This document shows, piece after piece, positions 16,852 through 27,100 of a DNA stretch of 64,000 nucleotides; the first letter of the stretch is position 1; the number at the start of each line of letters is the position of its first letter. The notes under the pieces are model-generated. The model made no database searches. It saw nothing but the letters and a program-made list of their open reading frames with translations, and had not been told where the DNA came from. The stretch is from an uncultured Dysosmobacter sp. (GTDB lineage: Bacteria; Bacillota; Clostridia; Oscillospirales; Oscillospiraceae), in NCBI GenBank assembly GCA_934563745.1, contig CAKTHE010000003.1, positions 1 through 64,000 of the forward strand, in the 5' to 3' direction. The position numbers and the translations under genes are program-made.

Positions 16852-18891
16852 ATGAATCGAAAACACATTTCTCTGCCGCCGGCGGGAACCCGCCGAGGGC
16901 GGTGCTTGCGCTCCGCCCTGTTATGGATCCCTGTCTGCGCGGCATTGGTCACTCTGATTATAGAGCTGTTCAATCATAAGGTTGCGGTCAACGGGCTGGG
17001 GGACTTTTTGGATTTTGTCCGCCAGGGGCCGCTGGCGCTGCTGGTGAATTTCCTGCTGGTGCTGATCACCCTGACGCCGGCCCTGTTCCTGCGCCGGCGC
17101 AGCTTTTATGTGACGCTGGCGGCCGCCGTGTGGCTGATCGCCGGCGGCGTCAACGGGTTTATCCTGCTCAAGCGGATGACGCCCTTCACCACGGCGGATC
17201 TGACAGTGCTGAAAACCGGGTTGGACACGCTGCCCAACTATATGTCCAAGGGGTATATCATTCTGCTGGCTGCGGTGCTGGCGGTGCTGTGTGCGGCGCT
17301 GATCCTGCTTTTCTGGAAGGGGCCCCGCTGCCGGGCAGGGCTGCGGCAGCGGATCCTCACGGGGGTGATCGCCCTGATCGTGGTGGGCGGCGCGCTGGTG
17401 GGCAGCTGGAAGGCCGCCTTTGCCGCCGATCAGCTCTCCACGGTGTTTTCCAACCTGGCATTTGCCTACGATGATTACGGCTTTTCCTATTGCTTTTTGC
17501 AGACCTGGCTGAATACCGGTGTGCACCGGCCCTCGGGCTATGGCGAGAAGATGATGGACAAGATCCGCCAGGAGATCGAAAACGACACGCAGGAAAAGAC
17601 GCCCCAGGACGATGTGAACGTGATCTTCGTCCAGCTGGAGTCCTTCATTCTGCCCAGCGAGATCAAAGGGCTGGAGCTTTCCGAGGACGCGACCCCCTAT
17701 TGGCACGAGCTGGAGCAGGAGTATACCACCGGCTATGTGACGGTCCCCGTGGTGGGCGCCGGCACCGCCAATACGGAGACGGAAGTGCTTACGGGCATGT
17801 CCACCCGCTACTTCGGCCCCGGCGAGTACCCTTACAAGACCTGCCTGAACAAAAAGACGATGGAGTCTCTGGCATATAATCTCAAGGCGCTGGGGTACGG
17901 AACCCATGCCATCCACAACCACCGGGCCACCTTCTACGGCCGCAATCAGGTGTATGCAGATCTGGGCTTTGACGATTTCACGTCGCTGGAATTTATGCCC
18001 CGGGTCGCCCGGACGGAGCGCAACTGGGCCAAGGATTTCATCCTGACCAGTCAGATCGGCGCCGCGCTGGACGCGACCGAAAACCAGCCGGACCTGGTGT
18101 TCACGGTTTCCGTCCAGGGCCACGGCAGCTATCCCACGGAGCGGGTGATCGAGTATCCGGAGGTCACGGTCACCCAATGCCCGGACACGGTCAACGCCTA
18201 TTCGCTGGAATACTACGTCAATCAGGTCCATGAGATGGATCTTTTTGTGAAAGAACTGATCGAATCGCTGGAGGAACGGGGCGAGAAAACCGTTCTGGTG
18301 CTTTACGGCGACCATCTGCCGGCCATGAACCTGAGCCGGACGGACATGAAGTCGGGCAGCATTTACAAAACCCGCTATCTGATCTGGGACAACATCGGAC
18401 TCAAGCGGGAAAAGAAGAATATGTGCTCGTACGAACTGGGGTCCTATGTGCTGGGCCGTCTGAATATCACGGAGGGGCTGCTCAATCAGTTCCATCAGTT
18501 CTGCAGAAGCGAGCCGTCGTATCTCAGCGATCTGAAGGCCATTCAGTACGATGTGCTATACGGGCAGAACTATCTGGGGCAGAGCACGGCGCTGTATGAG
18601 CCGACCCAGATGCAGATGGGCATCCACGACATTCAGATCACCGGACTTTACGAGCGGATGGGCAACTGGTATGTCAAGGGCGAGAATTTCAGCCCCTACT
18701 GCCGGGTCACCCGGGACGGGAAGGTGCTCAGCACCAGCTATGTCAGCACGTCGCTGCTGCGGCTCAACGAGGATCCGAGAACGGCCGAGTACCGGGACCT
18801 GGGGATCAAGGTGCTGGATATGCACAAAGAGGTTTTGCGCACGGTGCCCAGCCTGAACGAGCAGGAAGCGGCGGCTTCCGCCGGGTCGTAA
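16852..18891 (+). CDS. LtaS-like membrane sulfatase-family phosphoglycerol transferase
   Basis: This 679-residue protein has five N-terminal membrane segments (residues about 20-180) and an extracellular alkaline-phosphatase/sulfatase fold from about residue 250. NVIFVQLESF starts the catalytic domain. T305 in GTANTETE aligns with the catalytic threonine of LtaS. The metal-site HNHRATFYGRN, QGHGSYP and YGDHLPAM motifs are all present. Such enzymes polymerise glycerol phosphate from phosphatidylglycerol onto cell-surface polymers. Substrate is inferred from family; related members act on other phospho-substituted glycans. The gene stands alone between two terminators. Confidence 0.85.
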   Translation: MNRKHISLPPAGTRRGRCLRSALLWIPVCAALVTLIIELFNHKVAVNGLGDFLDFVRQGPLALLVNFLLVLITLTPALFLRRRSFYVTLAAAVWLIAGGVNGFILLKRMTPFTTADLTVLKTGLDTLPNYMSKGYIILLAAVLAVLCAALILLFWKGPRCRAGLRQRILTGVIALIVVGGALVGSWKAAFAADQLSTVFSNLAFAYDDYGFSYCFLQTWLNTGVHRPSGYGEKMMDKIRQEIENDTQEKTPQDDVNVIFVQLESFILPSEIKGLELSEDATPYWHELEQEYTTGYVTVPVVGAGTANTETEVLTGMSTRYFGPGEYPYKTCLNKKTMESLAYNLKALGYGTHAIHNHRATFYGRNQVYADLGFDDFTSLEFMPRVARTERNWAKDFILTSQIGAALDATENQPDLVFTVSVQGHGSYPTERVIEYPEVTVTQCPDTVNAYSLEYYVNQVHEMDLFVKELIESLEERGEKTVLVLYGDHLPAMNLSRTDMKSGSIYKTRYLIWDNIGLKREKKNMCSYELGSYVLGRLNITEGLLNQFHQFCRSEPSYLSDLKAIQYDVLYGQNYLGQSTALYEPTQMQMGIHDIQITGLYERMGNWYVKGENFSPYCRVTRDGKVLSTSYVSTSLLRLNEDPRTAEYRDLGIKVLDMHKEVLRTVPSLNEQEAAASAGS

Positions 18892-18923
18892 GCGGCAGAT
18901 CGCCGGAGCGTGGAAAGAAAATA

Positions 18924-18959
18924 AAAAAAGCGTATGCCCATGCGGGCATACGCTTTTTT
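18924..18959. terminator. Bidirectional terminator between convergent genes
   Basis: AAAAAAGCGTATGCCC and GGGCATACGCTTTTTT form a perfect stem around ATGC, with T tracts on both strands. It serves the LtaS-like gene on the plus strand and gatD-like on the minus strand. Confidence 0.92.
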
Positions 18960-18987
18960 GCTTTGCGGAAGGAGAAGACCGCCGCGC

Positions 18988-19722
18988 TCAGGGCTTGGAG
19001 GCCCGCAGCCCCAACTGCTGGGCCGTGACGGCGTAAGCCCGCTCTTCAAAGGGATACGACGGGATTTCGGCGGGGAGGGGCTGGCCCCGGCGCTGATACA
19101 GCGCGTGAATGACCGCGCCCAGCAGCAGCGGGTTTTTCACCAGCAGCGGCCCCGTCAGCTCCGAGGCGAACACGTTGCCGCTGTGATAGCCCTCAGGGCC
19201 GCCGGCTGCCTCGTTGCCGAAGCCAAGGGTGCAGCGGGTCAAAAGCGGCGTGGTCACACCGGAGATGCGGCTGCACTTGTTGATGAAGCCCACCACCGGC
19301 GCTTCAAACAGATCGGTGAAGCCCAGCACATCCTCTACGATCCGCCGGCTGCCCTGGACCGATGTGAACTCCGCCAGGCCGATCCCTTCGTGGACCGTGC
19401 CGTCCGCGGCGGTAATGGTTTTACCCAGCAGCTCCATGGCGGTGCCGGCGAAGAGCATGACCGTCCCGGTCTCCGCTGCGGCCCGCACGGCGGGGGCAAA
19501 GCGGCGGAAATCCGCCAGCGCGGCCAGCTGGCTGCGCTCGGTGCCGGCGCCCATAAACAGAAAGTCCGCGTCGGAAAGATCCGCCTCCTGCCCGGGGATG
19601 ACCGTGTCCACCCGGACCCCGCAGCCCAGATCCTCCAGATGGCGGCGCAGCAGCGCCACATTGGCATAGCTGCCGTAAAGATTCATGAGATCCGGATAAA
19701 AATGAATGATGCGTACGTCCAT
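18988..19722 (-). CDS. gatD: GatD-like lipid II glutamine amidotransferase subunit, catalytic residues missing
   Basis: This 244-residue protein is encoded 3 bases after murT and aligns with GatD, the glutaminase half of the MurT-GatD complex that amidates the D-Glu of lipid II. Family features are YPDLMNLYGSYANVALLR, FINKCSRISG and NVFASELTGPLLVKNP. In typical GatD the nucleophile sits in ICGG(F/Y)QLLG and the histidine in YxHGP. Here the equivalent segments read FAGTAMELLG (residues 91-100, no Cys) and ELTGP (T190 instead of His). The glutaminase therefore looks inactive. The gene is otherwise intact. It may be structural, or MurT may use free ammonia. Confidence 0.85.
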   Translation of the reverse strand: MDVRIIHFYPDLMNLYGSYANVALLRRHLEDLGCGVRVDTVIPGQEADLSDADFLFMGAGTERSQLAALADFRRFAPAVRAAAETGTVMLFAGTAMELLGKTITAADGTVHEGIGLAEFTSVQGSRRIVEDVLGFTDLFEAPVVGFINKCSRISGVTTPLLTRCTLGFGNEAAGGPEGYHSGNVFASELTGPLLVKNPLLLGAVIHALYQRRGQPLPAEIPSYPFEERAYAVTAQQLGLRASKP

Positions 19723-19725
19723 TGC

Positions 19726-21054
19726 TCAGTCCTCCTTTTCCACCAGATTCAAAAGCTTGTCCCGGTCGGAGAAGCAGGTGACCACGAACAATGCCTCGCT
19801 GCCGGAGGATTTCAGGCTCTCGCAGGCCTCGGCAATATCGGGATGCAGCTCCAGCCGCTCCTGCGGCAGGGCGGTGCAGGAAAAGCGGACCGCCAGGTCA
19901 TTGGCATAGCGGCCGCACAGCAGGACCCGCTGCACATGAGGACAGTTGAGCTGGTCAAAGTCAATGTCCCACAGCCAGCTGGTCTCGCTGGTGAAGTATT
20001 TGCGGGAGACGGCATCCACGATCACCAGGACGGTGCAGTCCGTTCCGGAATCATGAATGTAGCGGAGATTTGTGTCATAGGCGATGGAATTTTCGTGCTT
20101 GCTGGTCAGTAGCGTGCCGGTGTGGGCGCCCAGCCGGAAGCGTACCATGCGCCCGTTTTTAAGGACGTAATTGCTCAACGCCGCGGCAACGGCATCCGGC
20201 GCGGCGCCGGCCAGCGTGCAGGCCGTGTAAGCGGCCAGAATGTTGTAGACGTTGTAAATGCTGCGGAAGGCCAGAGACACGGTTTCGCATCCGTCGATGG
20301 TCAGTGTGCCGTTTTGCAGGTCCAGGGCGGTTCCGGCCACGTCGGGAGCGGGCCTGTGATGGCCGCAGTGGGGGCAGCGGTAGGCGCCGATCTGATTGTA
20401 ATGATAATAGTCGTACTCCATAGGGGCCTTGCACACCGGGCAGTAGGCCCCGTCCCGGTACACGCCGGAGGGCGTGTCGGAGGAAAGGGCGCAGCGGTCT
20501 AGCCCGAACCACTTGACGGCGTCATGGCCGATGGCAAAGCAGGACGAAAGGGGATCGTCGGCGTTGAGGATCAGGGTGGAGTCCGGATAGATGGCGCCCT
20601 TCAGGGCGTCGTATACCCATTCGGGATGCCCGTTGCGGGTCAGCTGATCCCGATAGAGGTTGGTAATGACGAAATAGGTGGGATGGAAGAAGCGGAAGCT
20701 GCGGGCGGCGTAGCGCTCATCCGATTCGATCAGCAGCACGTCGCCCCGGACGGTGCCGCCGAGGCTGGCATGCGTCAGGATCAGCGTGGCCACGCCTTCG
20801 GTCTGATTGGAGCCTTCCTTGTTGTACAGCACGGTTTTCCCCGCGGCGCGGAGGGCGGCGGCGATCATCTCCACGGTGGAGGTTTTGCCGTTGGAGCCGG
20901 TGACGGCAATGACCGTTTCCGGCAGCGTGACCCGGCTGAGAATGTCCGGGCAGATTTTCAGGGCCAGCTGGCCGGGCATGGAGCTTCCCTTCCCAACCAA
21001 TTTTCCGACGGCGTGTCCAAGCTTGCACAGGACGATGGCCAAAAATTTTCGCAT
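19726..21054 (-). CDS. murT: MurT: Mur-ligase-like subunit of lipid II isoglutaminyl synthase
   Basis: This 442-residue protein has the Mur ligase central domain with ATP loop VTGSNGKTST (residues 51-60) and NKEGSNQTEG. A Cys4 zinc ribbon (C205, C208, C227, C230) and the C-terminal DUF1727 domain (SYVLKNGRMVRF, YDTNLRYIHDSG) are hallmarks of MurT. It adenylates the alpha-carboxylate of D-isoglutamate in lipid II for amidation, acting at the cytoplasmic membrane surface. Its usual partner is encoded next, but that partner lacks glutaminase residues. The start ATG at 21054 has only a distant GGAG, so the start is somewhat uncertain. Confidence 0.92.
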   Translation of the reverse strand: MRKFLAIVLCKLGHAVGKLVGKGSSMPGQLALKICPDILSRVTLPETVIAVTGSNGKTSTVEMIAAALRAAGKTVLYNKEGSNQTEGVATLILTHASLGGTVRGDVLLIESDERYAARSFRFFHPTYFVITNLYRDQLTRNGHPEWVYDALKGAIYPDSTLILNADDPLSSCFAIGHDAVKWFGLDRCALSSDTPSGVYRDGAYCPVCKAPMEYDYYHYNQIGAYRCPHCGHHRPAPDVAGTALDLQNGTLTIDGCETVSLAFRSIYNVYNILAAYTACTLAGAAPDAVAAALSNYVLKNGRMVRFRLGAHTGTLLTSKHENSIAYDTNLRYIHDSGTDCTVLVIVDAVSRKYFTSETSWLWDIDFDQLNCPHVQRVLLCGRYANDLAVRFSCTALPQERLELHPDIAEACESLKSSGSEALFVVTCFSDRDKLLNLVEKED

Positions 21055-21153
21055 GGTGTTGTTTCAATCTCCATTCTGCCGCATGGGTGTGATGAGGGGA
21101 AAACGGCGGCAGAAGCCTCTCCGGGCGGCGGGGGAGGGCTTCCGGCGGCGAAG

Positions 21154-23034
21154 TCAGCCGCTGCGGCGGGAATGCTCCAGCCAGATCATCAGGGCGGCGA
21201 TATCCGCCGGGGACACGCCGGAGATCCGGGAGGCCTGTCCCAGATCCAGCGGCCGGACGGCGGCCAGCTTTTCCCGGGCCTCCAGCCGTAGTCCGGCGAT
21301 GGAGGCATAGTCCGTATCCGGCGGAAGCCGGTGGCGCTCCATTCGGCGGAAGTCATCCACCTGGCGCAGCTGGCGCTGAATGTAGCCCTCGTATTTGACG
21401 CGGATCTCCACCTGCTCTGCCTCTTCCGGTGTCAGGGCGGGGCGGTCCGGATCGAAGGGGGAGAGGTCCGCGTAGGAGAGCTGCGGGCGGCGCAGCAGGT
21501 CGGCAAGCCGTGCCCCGTCGCCCACGGGGGCAGTGCCCCGGCCGGTCAGCATGGCGTTGAGCGCCGGAGAAGGCGCGACGCCGGTGCCGGCCAGGCGGCG
21601 GATCTCCGCCGCGACGGCCGCGTATTTTTTCTCCACCGCGTCCAGCCGCTCCTGCGGGACCAGACCCAGCCGGCAGCCGATGGCAGTGAGCCGCTCATCG
21701 GCGTTGTCTTCCCGCAGCACTAGACGGTACTCGCTGCGGGAGGTCATCATGCGGTAAGGCTCGTTGGTGCCCTTGGTCACCAGATCGTCGATCAGCGTGC
21801 CGATGTAGGACTGGCTGCGGGAGAGAAGAAACGGCGTTTGCCCCAGCAGCTTCCGGGCGGCATTGACGCCGGCCACAAAGCCCTGCACCGCGGCTTCTTC
21901 ATAGCCGGACGAACCGTTGAACTGCCCGGCACCATACAGGCCCCGGATCTGCTTGCACTCCAGCGTGGGCTGAAGGGCCAGCGGATCGATGCAGTCATAT
22001 TCGATGGCGTAAGCCGGGCGCATCAGCTCGGCCCGGCGCAGCCCTGGGATCGAGTGAAGCAGCTTCAGCTGGATCTCCTCCGGCATGGACGAGGAAAGAC
22101 CCTGAACATAAAGCTCCTCCGTATCCAGCCCCATGGGCTCAATAAACAGCTGGTGGCGCTGCTTGTCCGGAAAACGGACGACCTTTGTTTCAAAGGAGGG
22201 GCAGTACCGGGGACCGACGCCCTCGATGACTCCGGAGTAGATGGGGGAGCGGTCCAGATTGTCCAGGATCAGCCGCTTGGTCTCCTCCGTGGTCCAGGTG
22301 AGATAGCAGACGGCCCGATTCTCCAGCGGCACGGCGGTGGAGAAGGAGAAGGGCAGGGGATCAGGATCCCCGGGCTGAAGCTCCATTTCCGAAAAGTCAA
22401 CGCTGCGGGCGTTGATCCGGGGCGGCGTCCCGGTTTTGAAGCGGCGCAGGGGCAGCCCCAGTGCCCGCAGGCATGCGCTCAGCGGACCGGCGGCGTGCAG
22501 GCCATCCGGCCCGGATTCCCGTATGCACGCTCCCGTGAGGGTGCGGCTTTGCAGATAAGTCCCGGTGGCCAGAACGACCGCCCGCACGTCAAAGACGGCG
22601 CCGGTGTCCAGCACCAGCTGCCGGACGGCTCCGTCCCGGACCCGCAGCTCCACCACCTCGCCCTGGCGCAGCTGCAGCCCGGGCTGGCGCTCCAGCGCAC
22701 GCTTCATATAGGCCTGATAGCTCCGCCGGTCCGCCTGGGCCCGCAGCGACCAGACGGCCGGGCCCTTGCCCCGGTTCAAAAGGCGGTACTGGATGCAGCA
22801 GGCATCGGCCGCCCGGGCCATTTCGCCGCCCAGGGCGTCCAGCTCCCGGACCAGCTGGCCCTTCCCGGTTCCGCCGATGGCCGGGTTGCAGGGCATGTTG
22901 CCCACGGCGTCCAGATTCAGGGTGAACACTGCCGTGGAAAGCCCCAGCCGGGCGGCGGCAAGCCCCGCTTCGATCCCGGCGTGGCCGGCGCCGATCACCG
23001 CGATATCCACTTGTCCGGCACTGTATTCCTGCAT
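21154..23034 (-). CDS. mnmG: tRNA uridine-5-carboxymethylaminomethyl synthase subunit MnmG (GidA)
   Basis: This 626-residue flavoprotein works with MnmE to modify U34 of several tRNAs. The FAD dinucleotide loop VIGAGHAGIEAG is near the N-terminus. NMPCNPAIGGTGKGQLVRE, the CysXX segment, TGTYLQ, and the C-terminal IAGLRLEAREKL and ARISG-like QASRISGVSPADIAALMIWL are all characteristic. ATG at 23034 follows AGGAGGAATTCC and avoids an unsupported 12-residue extension. MnmE is not in the window. About 100 bases separate it from murT. Confidence 0.95.
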   Translation of the reverse strand: MQEYSAGQVDIAVIGAGHAGIEAGLAAARLGLSTAVFTLNLDAVGNMPCNPAIGGTGKGQLVRELDALGGEMARAADACCIQYRLLNRGKGPAVWSLRAQADRRSYQAYMKRALERQPGLQLRQGEVVELRVRDGAVRQLVLDTGAVFDVRAVVLATGTYLQSRTLTGACIRESGPDGLHAAGPLSACLRALGLPLRRFKTGTPPRINARSVDFSEMELQPGDPDPLPFSFSTAVPLENRAVCYLTWTTEETKRLILDNLDRSPIYSGVIEGVGPRYCPSFETKVVRFPDKQRHQLFIEPMGLDTEELYVQGLSSSMPEEIQLKLLHSIPGLRRAELMRPAYAIEYDCIDPLALQPTLECKQIRGLYGAGQFNGSSGYEEAAVQGFVAGVNAARKLLGQTPFLLSRSQSYIGTLIDDLVTKGTNEPYRMMTSRSEYRLVLREDNADERLTAIGCRLGLVPQERLDAVEKKYAAVAAEIRRLAGTGVAPSPALNAMLTGRGTAPVGDGARLADLLRRPQLSYADLSPFDPDRPALTPEEAEQVEIRVKYEGYIQRQLRQVDDFRRMERHRLPPDTDYASIAGLRLEAREKLAAVRPLDLGQASRISGVSPADIAALMIWLEHSRRSG

Positions 23035-23098
23035 GGAATTCCTCCTGATCCGGCCGGGGCCGGTTCTCATCGGCCGCCGGGCGGCCGTTTTTTTCAGC

Positions 23099-23977
23099 TC
23101 AGTCTGCGCGCAGGGTCACAACGGCCACCTGGGGCCGGTTGAAAAGGCGGAAGGCCCAGCCCGGGGAATTCCCAAGCCCCCGGGAGACAAAGACCTCGCT
23201 GCCGGCGCACCCCGCATCCGTGCAGCGGTAAAGCCCGCTGGTAAACGAGGGAAGGATGTGCAGATTGGTGTCCACCAGCCCGTCGGTAAAGGGCAGGCGC
23301 CAGATCCCGCCATGGGCGTGGCCGCTGAAGGTCAGGTCCGCACCCAGACGGCAGTAGCGGCCGTTGAACAGATTGTTCCGGTGTGCCAGCAGCAGCCAGC
23401 AGGGATCGCCCCAGGCGGCATAGATCTCCGCCGCCAGCTGGGAAGGCGTTTTCTGATCCGTATAGGCGTTGGGGTCGTCTATGCCGGCCAGGATCACCGT
23501 ATCGCCGTTGCGGTAGAGGGGGACGGCCTCGTTGGTGAGCACGGTGACGCCGCTTTGCCGCAGCGCCTCCTTGACCTGCTCCGCCACGGCGGTCCCCTGC
23601 GCCCACTCGTGATTGCCGGTGACAAAGTAGGTGGGGGCAATGGCGCTGAGCGCCGCGCCCACGGCCCGGGCATAGGGCACCGGATCCTGCGCATGCTCGT
23701 CCACCAGATCCCCGGTGAGAAAGATATACTCCGGCTCTGCCTTCCGGACGGCATCATAAAGCCGTTGGTTGTCCCGGCCGAAGCGCTTGCAGTGCAGGTC
23801 GCTCAGCTGCACGATGCGGCAGCCGTCAAACCCGGCCGGCAGGGCGGAAAGGGTCACGGAGTCCTCCGTGATCTGCAGGGCGTTGTTGCCCCACAGGATC
23901 CAAAGGATCACGGCAAGCAGCACCAGGGCGGCCCGCCGGGCGGGACGCCGCCTCCGGCGCGGGTGGGTTTTCGGCAT
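23099..23977 (-). CDS. Membrane-anchored metallophosphoesterase (YkuE-like)
   Basis: This 292-residue protein starts with a basic stretch and one transmembrane anchor (RAALVLLAVILWILWG), then a calcineurin-type phosphoesterase domain. The metal ligands are visible in QLSDLHCKRFG, LTGDLVDEH, VTGNHEWA, and SGHAHGG. Relatives such as YkuE are exported or membrane-linked phosphodiesterases. The substrate is unknown. The ATG at 23977 follows GGAG at 9 bases. It precedes mnmG on the same strand. Confidence 0.87.
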   Translation of the reverse strand: MPKTHPRRRRRPARRAALVLLAVILWILWGNNALQITEDSVTLSALPAGFDGCRIVQLSDLHCKRFGRDNQRLYDAVRKAEPEYIFLTGDLVDEHAQDPVPYARAVGAALSAIAPTYFVTGNHEWAQGTAVAEQVKEALRQSGVTVLTNEAVPLYRNGDTVILAGIDDPNAYTDQKTPSQLAAEIYAAWGDPCWLLLAHRNNLFNGRYCRLGADLTFSGHAHGGIWRLPFTDGLVDTNLHILPSFTSGLYRCTDAGCAGSEVFVSRGLGNSPGWAFRLFNRPQVAVVTLRAD

Positions 23978-24077
23978 GGTAAAGATCTCCTTTGCGGCTC
24001 CGCCGCAGCGGAGAAAAGACAGCGGGTCCGGGACGGGTCGGCCCCGCCCCGGAAAGGCCCGGATAAAACCGGCCATT

Positions 24078-24106
24078 ATTATAGCACAGCGCACCGTCGA
24101 TGGCGA
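24078..24106 (-). promoter_or_regulatory. Promoter of metallophosphoesterase gene
   Basis: TCGCCA (24106-24101), 17-base spacer, TATAAT (24083-24078) on the minus strand. The -10 is perfect; the -35 matches 4 of 6. Confidence 0.5.
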
Positions 24107-24129
24107 GAGAAAAAATGCACAAACCGGCC

Positions 24130-27100
24130 TTATTCCGCGCTTTTCAGGGACTCCACCATATCAATGGAACGAATGCGCCGGCCGGCCAGCAGGTTGACCG
24201 CCCCGGAGAACAGAGCTGTCAGCACAGCGGCCCAGAGCAGCGCCATGGGATCTGTGCTGCGGCCGAACATCATCAGGTCGATCTCCACCGAACGCACCAG
24301 CCACAGGTGCAGCGCCCGGCCCAGCACCAGACCCAGGGCAATGCCGGCCGCCGTGAGTACCACGTTTTCCCGGTTGACGTATGCGCAGACCTCCCGGTCG
24401 TAAAAGCCCAGGACCTTAATGGTGGCCAGCTCCCTGCGCCGCTCGGTGATGTTGATGTTGGAGAGATTGTACAGCACCACCAAGGCCAGCGCCGCTGCAC
24501 AGAGAATCACGATGACCACCACAAAATCCACCCGCTCCATGGAGTGCTGATAGGTATCCCGGGTGTTTTCCATCCGGGTGGCGGAGGTGACGCCGCTGAG
24601 CTGCAGAAGCTCGGAAAAGACCGCGCCCACCGCGTCGGGCGAATCGTCCCGCAGCGTGAGCAGACAGGCATTGCGCCGGGCCGGCGTGCCGAAAACGGAT
24701 TGATGATACTCCGGCGACATGTAGACAAAGTGCCCCAGATAGTGCTCGGTCACCGCAGCCACACGGACCTGGACCCGGGGCTCTGCATCCAGCGTAAAGA
24801 AGTCACCGGGCTGCACGTTCAGCAGCTCCGAGAGCTTCTGGTCAATGATCACGCCGTCGTCGGAGAGGGTCAGCGGCGTCCGGTCGCCGAAGGTGCGCAG
24901 CTTGACGTATTGGCCGATCTGCGCCGGATCCACGACCTCCAGATAGGCGGTGGTGGAATATGCGTCGCTTTGAACGTTCAGCGCGCTGATGCGGCAGGGC
25001 AAATAGCGCACGATGTCAGGGGAGCGGTCCAGATAGTCCGTCAGGGCGGCCTGCTCCTCGTCCAGCAGGTTGGCACTGGTGGAGATCTGGGCTGTGTAGG
25101 TGTATAGATCGCCGTACTGCACGTCCATGGTCATCAGCAGGGACGTGCGCAGGCCGAAGCCGGCGATGATCAGGGCGGTGCAGCCGCTGATCCCGATCAC
25201 TGTCATGAAAAAGCGCTTTTGGTAGCGGAACAGATTCCGGGCGGTGACCTTGCGGCGGAAACTCAGGCGCCGCCAGAGCGGGCGGATGGATTCCAGAAAT
25301 ACCCGCTTGCCGGGGGGCGGGGTCCGGGGACGCATCAGCTCCGCGGGTACGGCGGAAAGGGTGGAAAGGCACGCGGCCGCCGAGGCCAGCGTGGTGCATC
25401 CGGCCGCGGCCAGAAGGGCCCCAACGCTCAGAAGCGGGTAGACGTGCAGCTCGATGCCGGGCAGATCGTACATGATTTGATAGGCGGTAAAGATCATGGA
25501 CGGGAACAGGGTAAAGCCGATCCCGAGCCCCAGCACGCCTCCCAGCAGCGACGGCAGCAGCCCATAGCCCAGATATTTCCGGGAGATGGCCCAGCGGGAA
25601 TAGCCCAGAGCCTTCAGGCAGCCGATCTGCGTGCGCTGCTCTTCCACCATGCGGGTCATGGTGGTCAGGCATACCAGCGCGGCCACCAGGAAAAAGAGCA
25701 CCGGGAATACCGAGGCCAGATTGGCCATGCGGTCGGCGTCCTGCCCAAAGCCCAGGTAGCCGGGGTTGGAGTCCCGGCTGAGGATGTACCATGCGCCGTC
25801 TTCCAGCTCGGCCGCTTTGCGGCGGGCGTCGGTCAGCTTCTGCTCCGCCTCGCCGATCTGCGTGCGGGCTTCAGCCTGGGCGTCGTAGTATTCATTCAGC
25901 CCGTCGTTATAGCGGACTTCATTTCGCCGCAGCTCCCGGACGGCGTCGTCAATTTCGCCCTGGGCTTCGGCAGTCCGGTCCCGCAGCTCTGCCTCGGCGC
26001 TTTCAACGTCCGCAAAGCCATTCTCCAGATCCACCCAGCCCTGGTCCAACTCTTCCCGGGCACCGATCAGCTCTGTCTCTGCTTCTTCCAGCTTCCGGCG
26101 GGCCTCCTCCAGGTCCGCTTTGGCCTGCTCCAGCTCGGCCTTGGCGTCCTGCAGCTCCCGCCAGCCGTCGGCGTAGGCGTCCTGCCCGGCTTCCAGTCGT
26201 GCCTGCCCGGAGCGGTAAGAGGCCCAGCCTGCGTCCAGCTGGTCCGCAGCGGAAAGCAGCGCATCGCTGTCCAGCGGCTCTCCGGTAGGCGCGCCGGTTT
26301 CATCGGTTTTGGAAAGGCCGCTGTGCACGGCGGACAGGGCCTGATCCACGGCGGCACAGACTGTGGGGCCTGCCTCCGGGTCGGCCATGGCTTCCGCCAG
26401 GGCGGCACTGTCCGCATAGGGGCCGAGTCCTGCGGCCGTAAGGCCGGCATTCACCCCCGGAAGGGCCAGCTCCAGGGCCGCACCGGCAGCTTGAATCTGC
26501 TCCGGATCTCCGCCGGAGAGCAGGGTGAGGATCCCGGCGGAATCCAGCTCGCTCAGCGCATACAGCTGCCCCAGGGCCGCGTCGGCGGCCGGACGCACGC
26601 CGGCACCCTCCGTGTCAGCCCGCAGGGCCTCCAGCAGCGCATCCCGGTCCGGGAAGGAAAGCCCGGCACCATCCAGGGCACCCTGCAGCACGTCCAAAAG
26701 CGCGTTCAGAGAGTCCTGGGCGGCCTGCAGCTGCTGCCGGGCGGCCGCCAGGCGGTTGGAGGCGGAGGCCAGTTCCCCGGCGGCCTCCGCCAGGGCCTTG
26801 CGCCCCTCCTGATATTGGGCCAGCCCGTCCTCATATTGGGCCAGCCCTTCAGCATAGTCCTGCTGGCCGCGCTGGTATTCCAGAAATCCGTCGGCATAGC
26901 GGCCCTCGCCGTCGTCCAGCTCCAGCTGGGCATCGGTCAGCTTCCGGCGGGCGTCGTCGATTTTCCCTTGGGCGTCCGCCGTTTCGCGGGCCAGGGTTTC
27001 CCGGGCATCCTGTACCTGGACCCAGCCGTCATCCAGCTCCGCCCGGGCGTTTTTCAGCTCCGTCCAGGCGTCGGCCAGGGCCTGATCGGCTTCCGCCCGG

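Noticed and set aside
23081..23097. CGGCCGCC hairpin with T7 on the plus strand
   Set aside because: Both flanking genes are on the minus strand, where no T tract follows, so it cannot be their terminator; probably coincidental GC palindrome.
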